This document shows positions 23,949 through 31,645 of a stretch of 47,031 nt of DNA, piece by piece. Under the pieces are notes generated by a model that saw only the letters and a list, made by a program, of their open reading frames with translations, was not told where the DNA came from and made no database searches. How positions within the stretch are numbered: the first letter of the stretch is position 1; each line of letters starts with the position of its first letter. Location: positions 1-47,031 of the forward strand of contig CAJVYM010000006.1 of assembly GCA_913009415.1 (NCBI GenBank), written 5' to 3'. Both the position numbers and the translations under genes were made by a program. The stretch is from an uncultured bacterium. Lineage in GTDB: Bacteria; Bipolaricaulota; Bipolaricaulia; UBA7950; UBA9294.

Positions 23949-25065
23949 CGAACAAATCGCCAGCAGGGAAAGGGAAGTGGATCTCCTTTTTGGACCACAG
24001 CACCCGGGGGTATCGGGAAACTTCAACATCACCGTTACCGTGGAAGGGGAGACGATCCGCCACATCGAGATGAATCTCGGCTTTCTTCATCGTGGTTTCG
24101 AGAAGATGTTGGAGAACGTCGGTTATCTGCAGGGATTCCCGTTTGTCTGTCGGATGAACGTGATGGATCCAGACCCCAACGAACAGGTGTATGCCATGGC
24201 GATCGAGGAGCTGGCCGGGATCGAAGTCCCCCCACGGGCGCACTACATTCGCTCGTTGATTCTAGAGATGTCACGCCTGTCCACCCACCTTCTATGGTTA
24301 AACGGGATGGCCGGAGCGATGGGGTTCTACACGATCAACCACTGGGCGATGCTCGCCCGCGATGAGATCCTCGACATGTTCTCCCAGATTGCCGGGGCGC
24401 GCGTTTATCACATCTACATCCTCCCTGGCGGAGTGCGTCGTGATGTCCCCGAGGGCTTCGCCGGAAAGATGACCGCTTTCCTCGACGACTTTGAGAAGAC
24501 GCTGCACGATTTTGATGCGGTGATGTTCAACAACCGTGTCTTCCGCAAGCGCACCGATGGAGTTGGAATACTCACGCGTGAGGATGCTCTGCGTTGGGGA
24601 GTAACCGGAGCAAACCTGCGTGCAACAGGCATCGCCCGCGACGTGAGGGTGGAGGAGCCGTACGCGGCCTACGCCGAGCTGGACTTCGAGATTCCCACAC
24701 GAACCGAATGTGATTCGTACGCGCGGTCGATGGTGGTTCGCGCTGAAGTGGACCAGAGCGTATCCATCATCCGCCAGGTCCTGAAGAAGATACCGGCGGG
24801 ATCGGCGTGGAACCGGACGCCCAATCCGTTCAAGTGGAGAATACCAAGGGGTGAGGCGTATGCGCGCGTGGAGTCAGGACGAGGGGAGCTCGGAATGTAC
24901 GCCGTCTCCGACGGATCAAACAAGCTTCGTCGGTTGTCCTATCGCGGCCCATCGCTCCCGCACGGGCTTGTCGTGTTGCCAAAGCTGCTTGTCGGAATGA
25001 GCGTGCCGGACATCGCACACATGGCATCGAGCTTGAATATCTCGGTCCCGGAAATAGACCGCTAG
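23941..25065 (+). CDS. mbxL: Large catalytic-type subunit, NuoD/MbhL family, without Ni-Fe cysteines (MbxL-like)
   Basis: About 374 residues from ATG 23941, seven bases after GAGAGGAAG; ATG 23935 is too close to that SD. LLFGPQHPGVSGNFNI and EMNLGFLHRGFEK are typical N-terminal motifs. Where nickel-iron hydrogenases have an RxCxxC pair the sequence is FVCRMNVMDPDPNEQ (only Cys70). Where they have DPCxxC near the end it reads LLVGMSVPDIAHMASS, with no cysteine. Only one other Cys (TEC) occurs. It therefore cannot build a Ni-Fe site and is not a hydrogenase; Mbx/Mbs-type sulfur or ferredoxin redox activity is the best guess. Confidence 0.9.
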   Translation: MSDEQIASREREVDLLFGPQHPGVSGNFNITVTVEGETIRHIEMNLGFLHRGFEKMLENVGYLQGFPFVCRMNVMDPDPNEQVYAMAIEELAGIEVPPRAHYIRSLILEMSRLSTHLLWLNGMAGAMGFYTINHWAMLARDEILDMFSQIAGARVYHIYILPGGVRRDVPEGFAGKMTAFLDDFEKTLHDFDAVMFNNRVFRKRTDGVGILTREDALRWGVTGANLRATGIARDVRVEEPYAAYAELDFEIPTRTECDSYARSMVVRAEVDQSVSIIRQVLKKIPAGSAWNRTPNPFKWRIPRGEAYARVESGRGELGMYAVSDGSNKLRRLSYRGPSLPHGLVVLPKLLVGMSVPDIAHMASSLNISVPEIDR

Positions 25066-25075
25066 AGGAGGGATG

Positions 25076-26935
25076 ATGAGTAAAGGAAGCATGCTGGGGT
25101 CATTTGTCGGGCTTAAGTACCTGTTTGCGAAGCCGCGCACTGTGGCCTATCCCTACGAGAAGCGGGAGATCGCCGAGCGTTACCGCGGGTTTCACAAGAA
25201 TGACCTTGAGGAGTGCATCGGCTGCGGAAACTGTGCCGATATCTGCCCGTGCGCGGCAATCACCATGGTCAAGGTGCCCGGGATCGAGGCCGATCCGAAG
25301 AAAGGGTCGACCAATGAACGGCCGCAGATCAACTACGGTCGCTGTACGTACTGTGGGCTATGCGTGGACGTCTGTCCGACCGGAAGCTTGAGCCTGTCGC
25401 GGGACTTCATCCACAACGACGATAACCCTGACACCTTCGTTGCCCTGGCACGCGATGAGAAGGTGGCGAGCGAGGTGTTCATCGATGGTTTGAGCGACTT
25501 TGACGCCAGCCTCGATCACCGCAAGAAGGATGACAAAGGATACGCCAGCGACCTTGCTTTCTGTCTTGCCGACTTCGACGGTCATGCCAAGGAGATGGAG
25601 ATCCTCCCTGCGGAGGAGCGGTTAGGTTCGTTCCTGGAGATGGTGCGCGGGTTCACTCGCGAGCAGGCGATCACCGAGGCGTCGCGCTGCTTCGAGTGTG
25701 AGGTGTGCGAAGAGGCCTGTCCGGCGCACATGAACGTCGCCGACTACATCCGCGACATCTGGAGCGAGGACCACGATCAGGCGGCGCGCGACATCTACAA
25801 GACCAACCCCCTTCCTGAGGTGTGCGGCCGCGTGTGCACGCACGACTGCGAAACGGCGTGCGCCCTGTCCCATCGCGGGGATGCTGTCTCCATCCGCTGG
25901 CTCAAGCGCTATGCCATGGATCAGATACCGCGCGAGGACTACAAACGCATTCTTGGGACCCAGATCGTCAAGTCGAACGGCAAGAAGGTAGCGATCGTCG
26001 GTGCCGGTCCATCCGGCCTCTCCGCCGCTTACTACCTGGCGCTGATGGGTTACAAGGTGATCGTATTCGAGGAGAAGGATAAGCCCGGAGGGATGATGCG
26101 CTACGGGATTCCCGAGTACCGCATGCCCTACGACGCGCTTGCTAAGGACATCGACTACATCGAATCGGTAGGGGTGGAGATCCGTTGCAACACCCAAGTG
26201 GGAAAAGACGTCACTCTGGAAGACCTGCAGCGCGATTACGGAGCTGTCTTCGTCGGAATCGGCCTGCAGGGAGGGCGGAGCACGCGCGTTGAGGGAACGG
26301 ATCATCCCCGTGTCTTTCAGGCGATCGACCTCCTGCGTCGCATCACCCGCGGCGAGGAGATCGAGCTTACCGAGAAGATCGTGGTCATCGGTGGAGGGAA
26401 CGTCGCCATGGACATCTCGCGCAGCATCGCTCGCCTGCAGAAGGCGCGCTACGGCGTGGTTGATCTGACGACCACCTGCCTGGAGACCGAAGACATCATG
26501 CCCGCCGACGTGGAAGAGATCGAGGAGGCACGCGAGGAAGCGATCGTGATCATCCCCGGGCGCTCTCCGCAGAAGATAGAAATCGTGGACGGTGAGATAA
26601 CCGGATTGCACACGGTTCAGTGCGTATCAGTATTCGATGAAGAACATCGCTTCAACCCGCAGGTAAACGAGGAGGACAAGCTGTTCATCCCCGGAACGAT
26701 GATCGTCGAGGCGATCGGTCAGAGCGCTGACGACTCGCTGATCACCGATGAGATCAAACAGACCCTGGAGTACGCTGGCAGACGGATCAAGGTGAACGAA
26801 TACAACCAGAGCAGCCTTCCGTGGCTGTACTTTGGCGGAGACTTCGTCAAGGGGCCGGACGTGATCACCGGGATTTCCACCGGCCATCAAGCGGCACGCG
26901 GAATCGACGCCTACTTGAACGAAGTGGACGAGTAG
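25076..26935 (+). CDS. Fusion of NuoI/MbxN-type ferredoxin subunit with GltD/NfnB-type NAD(P)H flavoprotein
   Basis: 619 residues. Residues 1-115: MbxN/NuoI-like protein with two [4Fe-4S] motifs, Cys47-50-53-57 and Cys90-93-96-100. Residues about 180-290: the GltD-type N-terminal Fe-S region, Cys205-208-211-215 and Cys250-254-258-262. Residues 305-619: two dinucleotide folds, the FAD site GAGPSGLSAAYYL (309) with GGMMRYGIPEYRMP and the NAD(P)H site GGGNVAMDISRSIARLQ (439), then YFGGDFVKGPDVITG. This joins the electron-entry subunit of the membrane complex to a pyridine-nucleotide oxidoreductase. ATG 25076 is four bases after AGGAGG; ATG 25073 is too close. Last gene of the operon. Confidence 0.92.
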   Translation: MSKGSMLGSFVGLKYLFAKPRTVAYPYEKREIAERYRGFHKNDLEECIGCGNCADICPCAAITMVKVPGIEADPKKGSTNERPQINYGRCTYCGLCVDVCPTGSLSLSRDFIHNDDNPDTFVALARDEKVASEVFIDGLSDFDASLDHRKKDDKGYASDLAFCLADFDGHAKEMEILPAEERLGSFLEMVRGFTREQAITEASRCFECEVCEEACPAHMNVADYIRDIWSEDHDQAARDIYKTNPLPEVCGRVCTHDCETACALSHRGDAVSIRWLKRYAMDQIPREDYKRILGTQIVKSNGKKVAIVGAGPSGLSAAYYLALMGYKVIVFEEKDKPGGMMRYGIPEYRMPYDALAKDIDYIESVGVEIRCNTQVGKDVTLEDLQRDYGAVFVGIGLQGGRSTRVEGTDHPRVFQAIDLLRRITRGEEIELTEKIVVIGGGNVAMDISRSIARLQKARYGVVDLTTTCLETEDIMPADVEEIEEAREEAIVIIPGRSPQKIEIVDGEITGLHTVQCVSVFDEEHRFNPQVNEEDKLFIPGTMIVEAIGQSADDSLITDEIKQTLEYAGRRIKVNEYNQSSLPWLYFGGDFVKGPDVITGISTGHQAARGIDAYLNEVDE

Positions 26936-27005
26936 CTGGATTCCGCTCAGCAAATGGAGTTTCTAGCTACGTACCGTGAATCGGGCATGCGATGGTCCAA
27001 CGGGG

Positions 27006-27175
27006 CAGACAAGCTGCCGCGCTACAAAAGATACGTTCTTGTGTAGCGTCACAGCTTGTTTGCGACGTTAGGTTGTGGACTTATGCTGGCCACAACGTGG
27101 CTGCCGCGCTACGAAAAGCATGATCTTGTGGAGCGTTGATCCCTGCGCTCGACGCTGCGTTGTGGGCTGGAAGTG
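27006..27175. repeat. Two tandem stem-loop repeats after the Mbx operon
   Basis: Unit 1 (27006-27085): AAGCTGCCGCGCTACA (27011-27026) is inverted at 27042-27057 with two mismatches. Unit 2 (about 27093-27172) shares GGCTGCCGCGCTACG, CTTGTGGAGCGTT and CGACGCTGCGTTGTGG with it. Both resemble 13458-13537. The rest of the gap, 26936-27424, holds no gene I can support; the minus-strand 82-codon ORF at 27081-27329 is partly repeat. Confidence 0.7.
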
Positions 27176-27424
27176 TGTCAGATTGAAGATCAAATGATGT
27201 TTTATCATTTACGATCAGAAGTTTGCTGCCCACCCAAAACGGCAAGGAGCCAATCACACTTCTCGCGATGTGTCCGACAAGCTTGCGACGGCCCAGGGTC
27301 ATCTCATGCTTATCCCACATGAGAAACACATCTTGGCTTCATGCGCATCTTGTATGGGACAACTCCCCGCGTAAGGATGTACAATGTGGCCGCAGCAAAA
27401 GCGACAGACCCAAGGTGGCGTGAA

Positions 27425-28087
27425 ATGATCGAAGAGAACGTGAGAAGAATCCTCGCCGAGCTACCATCCGGAGTCACGCTCGTCGCCGCGGCGAAGACGC
27501 GCACCCCAGATGAGATCCTGCGTGCAATAGCCGCCGGGATCACGATAATTGGGGAAAACTACGTGCAGGAGGCGCGGGAGGCGTTCGCCGCCATCGGAAG
27601 TAAGGCAAAGTGGCACTTCATCGGCCACCTGCAGAAGAACAAGGTGAAACACGCCGTTGAGATATTCGATGTGATCGAGACGGTCGACTCTATGGAGCTA
27701 GCAGAGAGGATCGAGCGTGCCTGCGTGGCGCGGGGACGTACGATGCGGGTGTTGATCGAGGTAAATTCGGGCCGCGAGCCGCAGAAGGCGGGCGTGTTGC
27801 CCGAAGAGGCGGAAGACCTGCTGCGCGAGGTATCCACGCTTGAACACGTCAGTGTGCAGGGATTGATGACGATGGGGCCACGCTTCGGCGATCCGGAGCA
27901 AGCGCGTCCTTACTTCAAGGAGACACGGGATCTGTTTGTTCGACTAGGGCAGGAAAAACTGCCGAATGTTGAGATGAAGATCCTGTCCATGGGGATGAGC
28001 AACACGTACAATATCGCGATCGAAGAGGGAGCAAACATGGTACGCATAGGCACAAAGCTATTTGGGGCAAGGGAGTACAAGAAATGA
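27425..28087 (+). CDS. yggS: PLP homeostasis protein, YggS/PLPBP family
   Basis: About 220 residues. It has the PLP-lysine region TLVAAAKTRTPDEI, then GENYVQEAREAF, WHFIGHLQKNKVKHAV and the C-terminal SMGMSNTYNIAIEEGANMVRIGT. It binds pyridoxal phosphate as a single TIM barrel and tunes vitamin B6 and amino-acid pools. ATG 27425 has AGGTGG six bases upstream and fits the family start (MIEENVRRIL); the longer upstream start adds unrelated residues. ATGA overlap with the next gene. Confidence 0.92.
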   Translation: MIEENVRRILAELPSGVTLVAAAKTRTPDEILRAIAAGITIIGENYVQEAREAFAAIGSKAKWHFIGHLQKNKVKHAVEIFDVIETVDSMELAERIERACVARGRTMRVLIEVNSGREPQKAGVLPEEAEDLLREVSTLEHVSVQGLMTMGPRFGDPEQARPYFKETRDLFVRLGQEKLPNVEMKILSMGMSNTYNIAIEEGANMVRIGTKLFGAREYKK

Positions 28088-28902
28088 GCGACAACAAACA
28101 GCGTCCGACGGTGCACGCGCAGAACCCGACCAAGGGGATCGAAGACGCGATGAAGCGGATCAAGCACCGTGTGGTCGTGTTCAGCGGCAAGGGCGGAGTG
28201 GGAAAGACGACGGTAGCGGTCAATCTAGCCTACGCGTTTGCAGGTAGCGGCCTACGTGTCGGCCTACTCGACGCGGATATCACCGGCCCGAACGTTCCTC
28301 AGATGACAGGCCTCACTGGCGGCCTAGCTACGCAAGGCGGCATGATCGTCCCCAGCGAGGTCAACGGAATCAAAATCATCTCCATCGCCTCGATGATCGA
28401 AGGAGGGACACCGATCATCTGGCGCGGACCGCTGCGCTCGAAGGTGATCGATCAGTTCCTCGGGGAAGCGAACTGGGGCGATCTTGACATCTTGATCGCC
28501 GATCTTCCGCCCGGCACGGGAGACGAAGTACTGACGATCGCTCAGCGCACTTCACCCGAGATGGCAATCGTCGTTACGACCCCACAGGAAGTTGCCCTGA
28601 TCGATGCGCGACGGGCGGCGAACATGGCAAAGAAGCTGGAGATCAAGAACATCGGGATCGTGGAGAACATGTCAGGATTGATCTGCCCGCACTGCGGGGA
28701 GCGGATCGACCTGTTCGGCTCGGGCGGTGGAGAGGAAGAGGCTAAGAAACTCGACGTGCTCTTCCTGGGGAAGGTGCCAATCGATCCACAGACGCGTGCC
28801 GAGGCCGACAACGGACGACCGATCGTGCTGCAGTCACCGGATTCGCCGATATCGCAGGTGTTCATTGCGATGGCCGCGAAGATCCGTGAGACACTGAAAT
28901 GA
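28084..28902 (+). CDS. apbC: Mrp/ApbC (NBP35-type) Fe-S cluster carrier ATPase
   Basis: 272 residues. Deviant Walker A FSGKGGVGKTTVAVNLAYA (about 33-51), DADITGPNVPQMTG, DLPPGTGDEVLT, and the bridging CxxC in LICPHCGERIDLFGSGGG. It carries [4Fe-4S] clusters to apo-proteins, fitting a window rich in Fe-S enzymes. Overlaps both neighbours by ATGA. Not to be confused with the unrelated Mrp antiporter. Confidence 0.93.
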   Translation: MSDNKQRPTVHAQNPTKGIEDAMKRIKHRVVVFSGKGGVGKTTVAVNLAYAFAGSGLRVGLLDADITGPNVPQMTGLTGGLATQGGMIVPSEVNGIKIISIASMIEGGTPIIWRGPLRSKVIDQFLGEANWGDLDILIADLPPGTGDEVLTIAQRTSPEMAIVVTTPQEVALIDARRAANMAKKLEIKNIGIVENMSGLICPHCGERIDLFGSGGGEEEAKKLDVLFLGKVPIDPQTRAEADNGRPIVLQSPDSPISQVFIAMAAKIRETLK

Positions 28903-29381
28903 AGATCGGGATCATCTCGGACACGCACGACAATATGCCCAAGATCGCCGCTGCCGTGCACCTGTTCAACGATGAAAAGGTCGATCTGGTGCTGCACGCC
29001 GGCGACTTCATCTCGCCGATCACCGCAGATAAGTTCGCCACTCTTGAATCATCGTTCATCGGCGTGTTTGGAAATAACGATGGTGAGCGGCTCTACCTGA
29101 CCAAGCGGTTCGAGAAGATCGGGCCGATCTATCCCGACTACCATGAATTCGAATTCGACGGCAAGCGCGGGGTGATCATGCACGAGCCGAAGTTCATCGA
29201 CGCACTCGTGAAGAGCAGTGCCTACGATCTGATCATCTACGGCCACACTCACGAGATCGACATCAGAGAAGGGAAGACGCTTGTCATCAACCCCGGAGAG
29301 GCGTGCGGCTGGATCAGCGGGAAGGCGACCGTGGTCATCCTCGACACGGGCACAATGCACCCGCGAGTGATCGACATCTAA
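28899..29381 (+). CDS. YfcE/MJ0936-type metallophosphoesterase
   Basis: 160 residues. The calcineurin-like metal motifs are all visible: IISDTHDN at the start, LHAGDF, FGNNDGE, and YGHTHEI, with GEACG near the end. Relatives are Mn2+-dependent phosphodiesterases of unknown natural substrate. Coupled to the Fe-S carrier gene by a four-base overlap. Confidence 0.9.
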   Translation: MKIGIISDTHDNMPKIAAAVHLFNDEKVDLVLHAGDFISPITADKFATLESSFIGVFGNNDGERLYLTKRFEKIGPIYPDYHEFEFDGKRGVIMHEPKFIDALVKSSAYDLIIYGHTHEIDIREGKTLVINPGEACGWISGKATVVILDTGTMHPRVIDI

Positions 29382-29390
29382 AAGCCTCTA

Positions 29391-29451
29391 AGGAGACCAA
29401 GAAACCATGAGTGTCGTATTGCAGGCAAAGCCGTACCATTCATGGTCTCCT
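29391..29451. other. Stem-loop between the phosphoesterase and radical-SAM genes
   Basis: AGGAGACCA (29391-29399) is perfectly inverted at 29443-29451 (TGGTCTCCT). An inner CCATGA/TCATGG pair (29405-29410 and 29440-29445) competes with it. No T-run follows. It could be a leader structure or another mobile palindrome. Confidence 0.4.
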
Positions 29452-29504
29452 GGCTTCCTAAGGAGTGAGCAACAGCCTATGCCAAAGCACAAGAGGTACT
29501 CACA

Positions 29505-30474
29505 ATGGAGCGAAGGATGAGCATCGTCTACGGTCCGGTCCCATCCCGGCGGTTGGGAATGTCTCTCGGGATCGATCCGATTCCTCGACTCACCTGCACG
29601 TTCGATTGTATCTATTGTCAGCTCGGCAAGAAGCGCTACATCGTGTTCCGGTCCGGAGGAAGTGAAGGAGAGCTTTCCCACGCCACAGGAGATTGCATCA
29701 GCCGTGGAGGAGGCTCTCGCTCGCCGGACACACGTCGACTACATCTCGTTCTCCGGCTCCGGCGAGCCGACACTCAATCCACGCCTCACCGACGCCGTGG
29801 CCGAAATCCGCAAGATCACAGACATCCCGATCGCTCTGATCACGAACTCCTCCCTCCTCATCCGACCCGCTGTTCTGGAGGCCGCGGCGCAGTTTGACCT
29901 TGTGCTCCCATAGCTCGACGCCGGCGATCAGGAAACATTCATCCGCATCAATCGCCCCGCGCCCGGGTTTGACACCAACGATATCGCTCAGGCAATAGAA
30001 AAGCTTGCGCGGCGCGTGCCGATCTGGCTTGAGGTGATGCTCGTTCAGTCCACGGCGCACGAATCGAACATCAGCGATGGCTCGATCTCGTATATCATCG
30101 AGAAGATTGCCTCGATTCACCCCCATGAGGTGAACCTCAACACGTGCGTCCGCCCGCCGGAAGAGGACGTCGATCCGGTTTCCGACGAAAAGCTGCATGA
30201 GATCAGCGCACGGATGAGAAGAGAGCTTCCGAAGATCCCGATCATCATCGTCCCCAAACGGACCACTTCCCGATCGAAGCTGTTGCGAGAAGATGAAATA
30301 TCAACAGAGATTTTGCGCATGCTCTCCGTGCGGCCGTGCACGCCAACCGACCTCTCCGATTCGCTGGGGATCAATCCCGCTGAAGTGGGGAAATACCTCG
30401 CTCGCCTCTCTGAGAGGGATGAGATCAGCCGTCGCGTGAGAGAAGGAAGAGTATACTATGCGGTTGACACCTAA
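29505..30474 (+). pseudogene. Broken radical-SAM Fe-S oxidoreductase (COG0731-like with C-terminal winged helix)
   Basis: Three ORF pieces add up to one protein of about 320 residues. Piece 1 starts [20 protein letters not shown] and holds the radical-SAM CTFDCIYC. The frame shifts at about 29645-29665, after KKRYIVF. Piece 2 continues [13 protein letters not shown] ... [14 protein letters not shown] up to FDLVLP, then an in-frame TAG at 29911-29913 where relatives would have a residue such as Ser (LP-x-LDAGD). Piece 3 runs on in the same frame to 30474, with LEVMLVQ and a winged-helix end (TPTDLSDSLGINPAEVGKYL). The total length, 970 bases, is 3n+1, as expected for one single-base indel. Two separate lesions argue for a decaying gene unless the assembly is wrong. 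Confidence 0.85.
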
Positions 30475-30485
30475 GGAGGAGAGGA

Positions 30486-31205
30486 ATGGCTGGTGATAAG
30501 ATCTTAGTCCTCTATGACAATCGCTCCGAACGCAACGACCTGCAACCCGGCTGGGGATTTTCAGCCTTGATCGAGATCGGCGGGCATCGCGTGCTGTTTG
30601 ATACCGGAGCAGACAAGCTTGTCCTCGAACACAATGCCGCCGCGCTCGGTGTCGACCTGAGCGCGATCGACACGCTCGTTCTGTCACACGAGCATTGCGA
30701 CCATATCGGAGCGATCTCCTCGGTGCTCCACAAGGATCTTGACGTCTTCTACCCCGCGTCGTTCTCGGTCCTGTTTAAGGGAGAAGTGGAAGAAAAACTC
30801 GAACGAGCCCCGTGGCACGCGCACGTCGTCTCCACATCGGAAGAGATCGTACCAGGGATCACTTCCACGGGAGAGATGGGAAAGGAGATCGTGGAACAGG
30901 CCCTGATAATCAGCACTTCCGCGGGGCCGATACTCATCACGGGCTGCGCGCACCCCGGGATCGTCGGGATCGCCCGCGTGACGACGCAGATCGCCAAGAA
31001 GCCCCTTTCACTGGTCATCGGTGGGTTCCATCTATACAAGAGCAAGGATGACGAAATCAAGAACATCGTCGACGCCTTCCGAAAGCTCGGCGTGCAGCAG
31101 ATCGGCCCCTGTCACTGCACCGGCGAAAGAGCGATCGTGATCCTGCGGGAGGCCTTTGGCCCGGGCGGCCTGGAGGTCATGGCGGGGACGCAGATTGCCC
31201 TGTAG
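30486..31205 (+). CDS. Metallo-beta-lactamase-fold hydrolase (MJ0301/RFAP-synthase-like)
   Basis: 239 residues. Metal motifs: LFDTGAD, SHEHCDHIGA (HxHxDH with Cys as the middle residue), a later GCAHPGIV, and GGFHLYKS. The overall plan resembles the subfamily annotated as 7,8-dihydropterin-6-yl-methyl-aminobenzene-5'-phosphate synthase-like; the true substrate is unknown. SD AGGAGGAGAGG precedes the ATG; it lies 11 bases after the broken radical-SAM gene and was probably co-transcribed with it. Confidence 0.87.
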   Translation: MAGDKILVLYDNRSERNDLQPGWGFSALIEIGGHRVLFDTGADKLVLEHNAAALGVDLSAIDTLVLSHEHCDHIGAISSVLHKDLDVFYPASFSVLFKGEVEEKLERAPWHAHVVSTSEEIVPGITSTGEMGKEIVEQALIISTSAGPILITGCAHPGIVGIARVTTQIAKKPLSLVIGGFHLYKSKDDEIKNIVDAFRKLGVQQIGPCHCTGERAIVILREAFGPGGLEVMAGTQIAL

Positions 31206-31216
31206 CAGGATGTGTC

Positions 31217-31645
31217 TCAGACAGAGAACCTGATGCGAACAGTGCTATCGTTCTTCATCGAGTAGCTCTTGATCCGGAACTGTCCCACCTGCGCGGTGTG
31301 CTCAACGTGCTCCCCGGAACAAGGTGTAGCATCGAAACCTCCGATGAAAACGATGCGGATCGTCTCCGCTCCCGGCGGGACCTTCCACAGATCGTAGGAT
31401 GCCCTCGCAGCTTCGATCGATAGCACTTCGAAGCTCACCCGGTCATCCTTCATGATCTCCGCGTTGACCGCACGCTCGATCGCAGCGACGTCTTTATCTA
31501 AGATCGGGCGCGGCACAGCGTAGTCGCACTTCGACTTCTTCTCCCCCAGATGCATCTCCAGGTTGCGGGGCGAGCCGAAGAGCCGTCGCATCACTGCGGT
31601 CAGGATATGCTCGGCGGTGTGCATGCGCGCTTTCTGGTTCATCAT
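31217..31645 (-). CDS. Stand-alone alanyl-tRNA editing domain (AlaX-like)
   Basis: 142 residues. Zinc ligands of the AlaRS second editing domain are visible: HTAEH near residues 9-13 and CSGEHVEHT near residues 109-117. Such proteins remove wrongly charged Ser or Gly from tRNA-Ala. There is no N-terminal glycine-rich or extra domain, so it is a short AlaX type. It overlaps the MFS gene upstream by four bases. Confidence 0.87.
   Translation of the reverse strand: MMNQKARMHTAEHILTAVMRRLFGSPRNLEMHLGEKKSKCDYAVPRPILDKDVAAIERAVNAEIMKDDRVSFEVLSIEAARASYDLWKVPPGAETIRIVFIGGFDATPCSGEHVEHTAQVGQFRIKSYSMKNDSTVRIRFSV

Noticed and set aside
23941-25065. Calling the cluster a membrane-bound Ni-Fe hydrogenase
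   Set aside because: The large subunit lacks both CxxC pairs needed for the metal site, and two antiporter-like subunits point to Mbx/Mbs.
27081-27329. Minus-strand 82-codon ORF
   Set aside because: Half of it overlaps the stem-loop repeats, it has no recognisable motif, and no convincing SD was found.
29911-29913. TAG read as pyrrolysine or another recoded residue
   Set aside because: A frameshift in the same gene makes decay simpler, and no methylamine methyltransferase context or suppressor tRNA is visible here.
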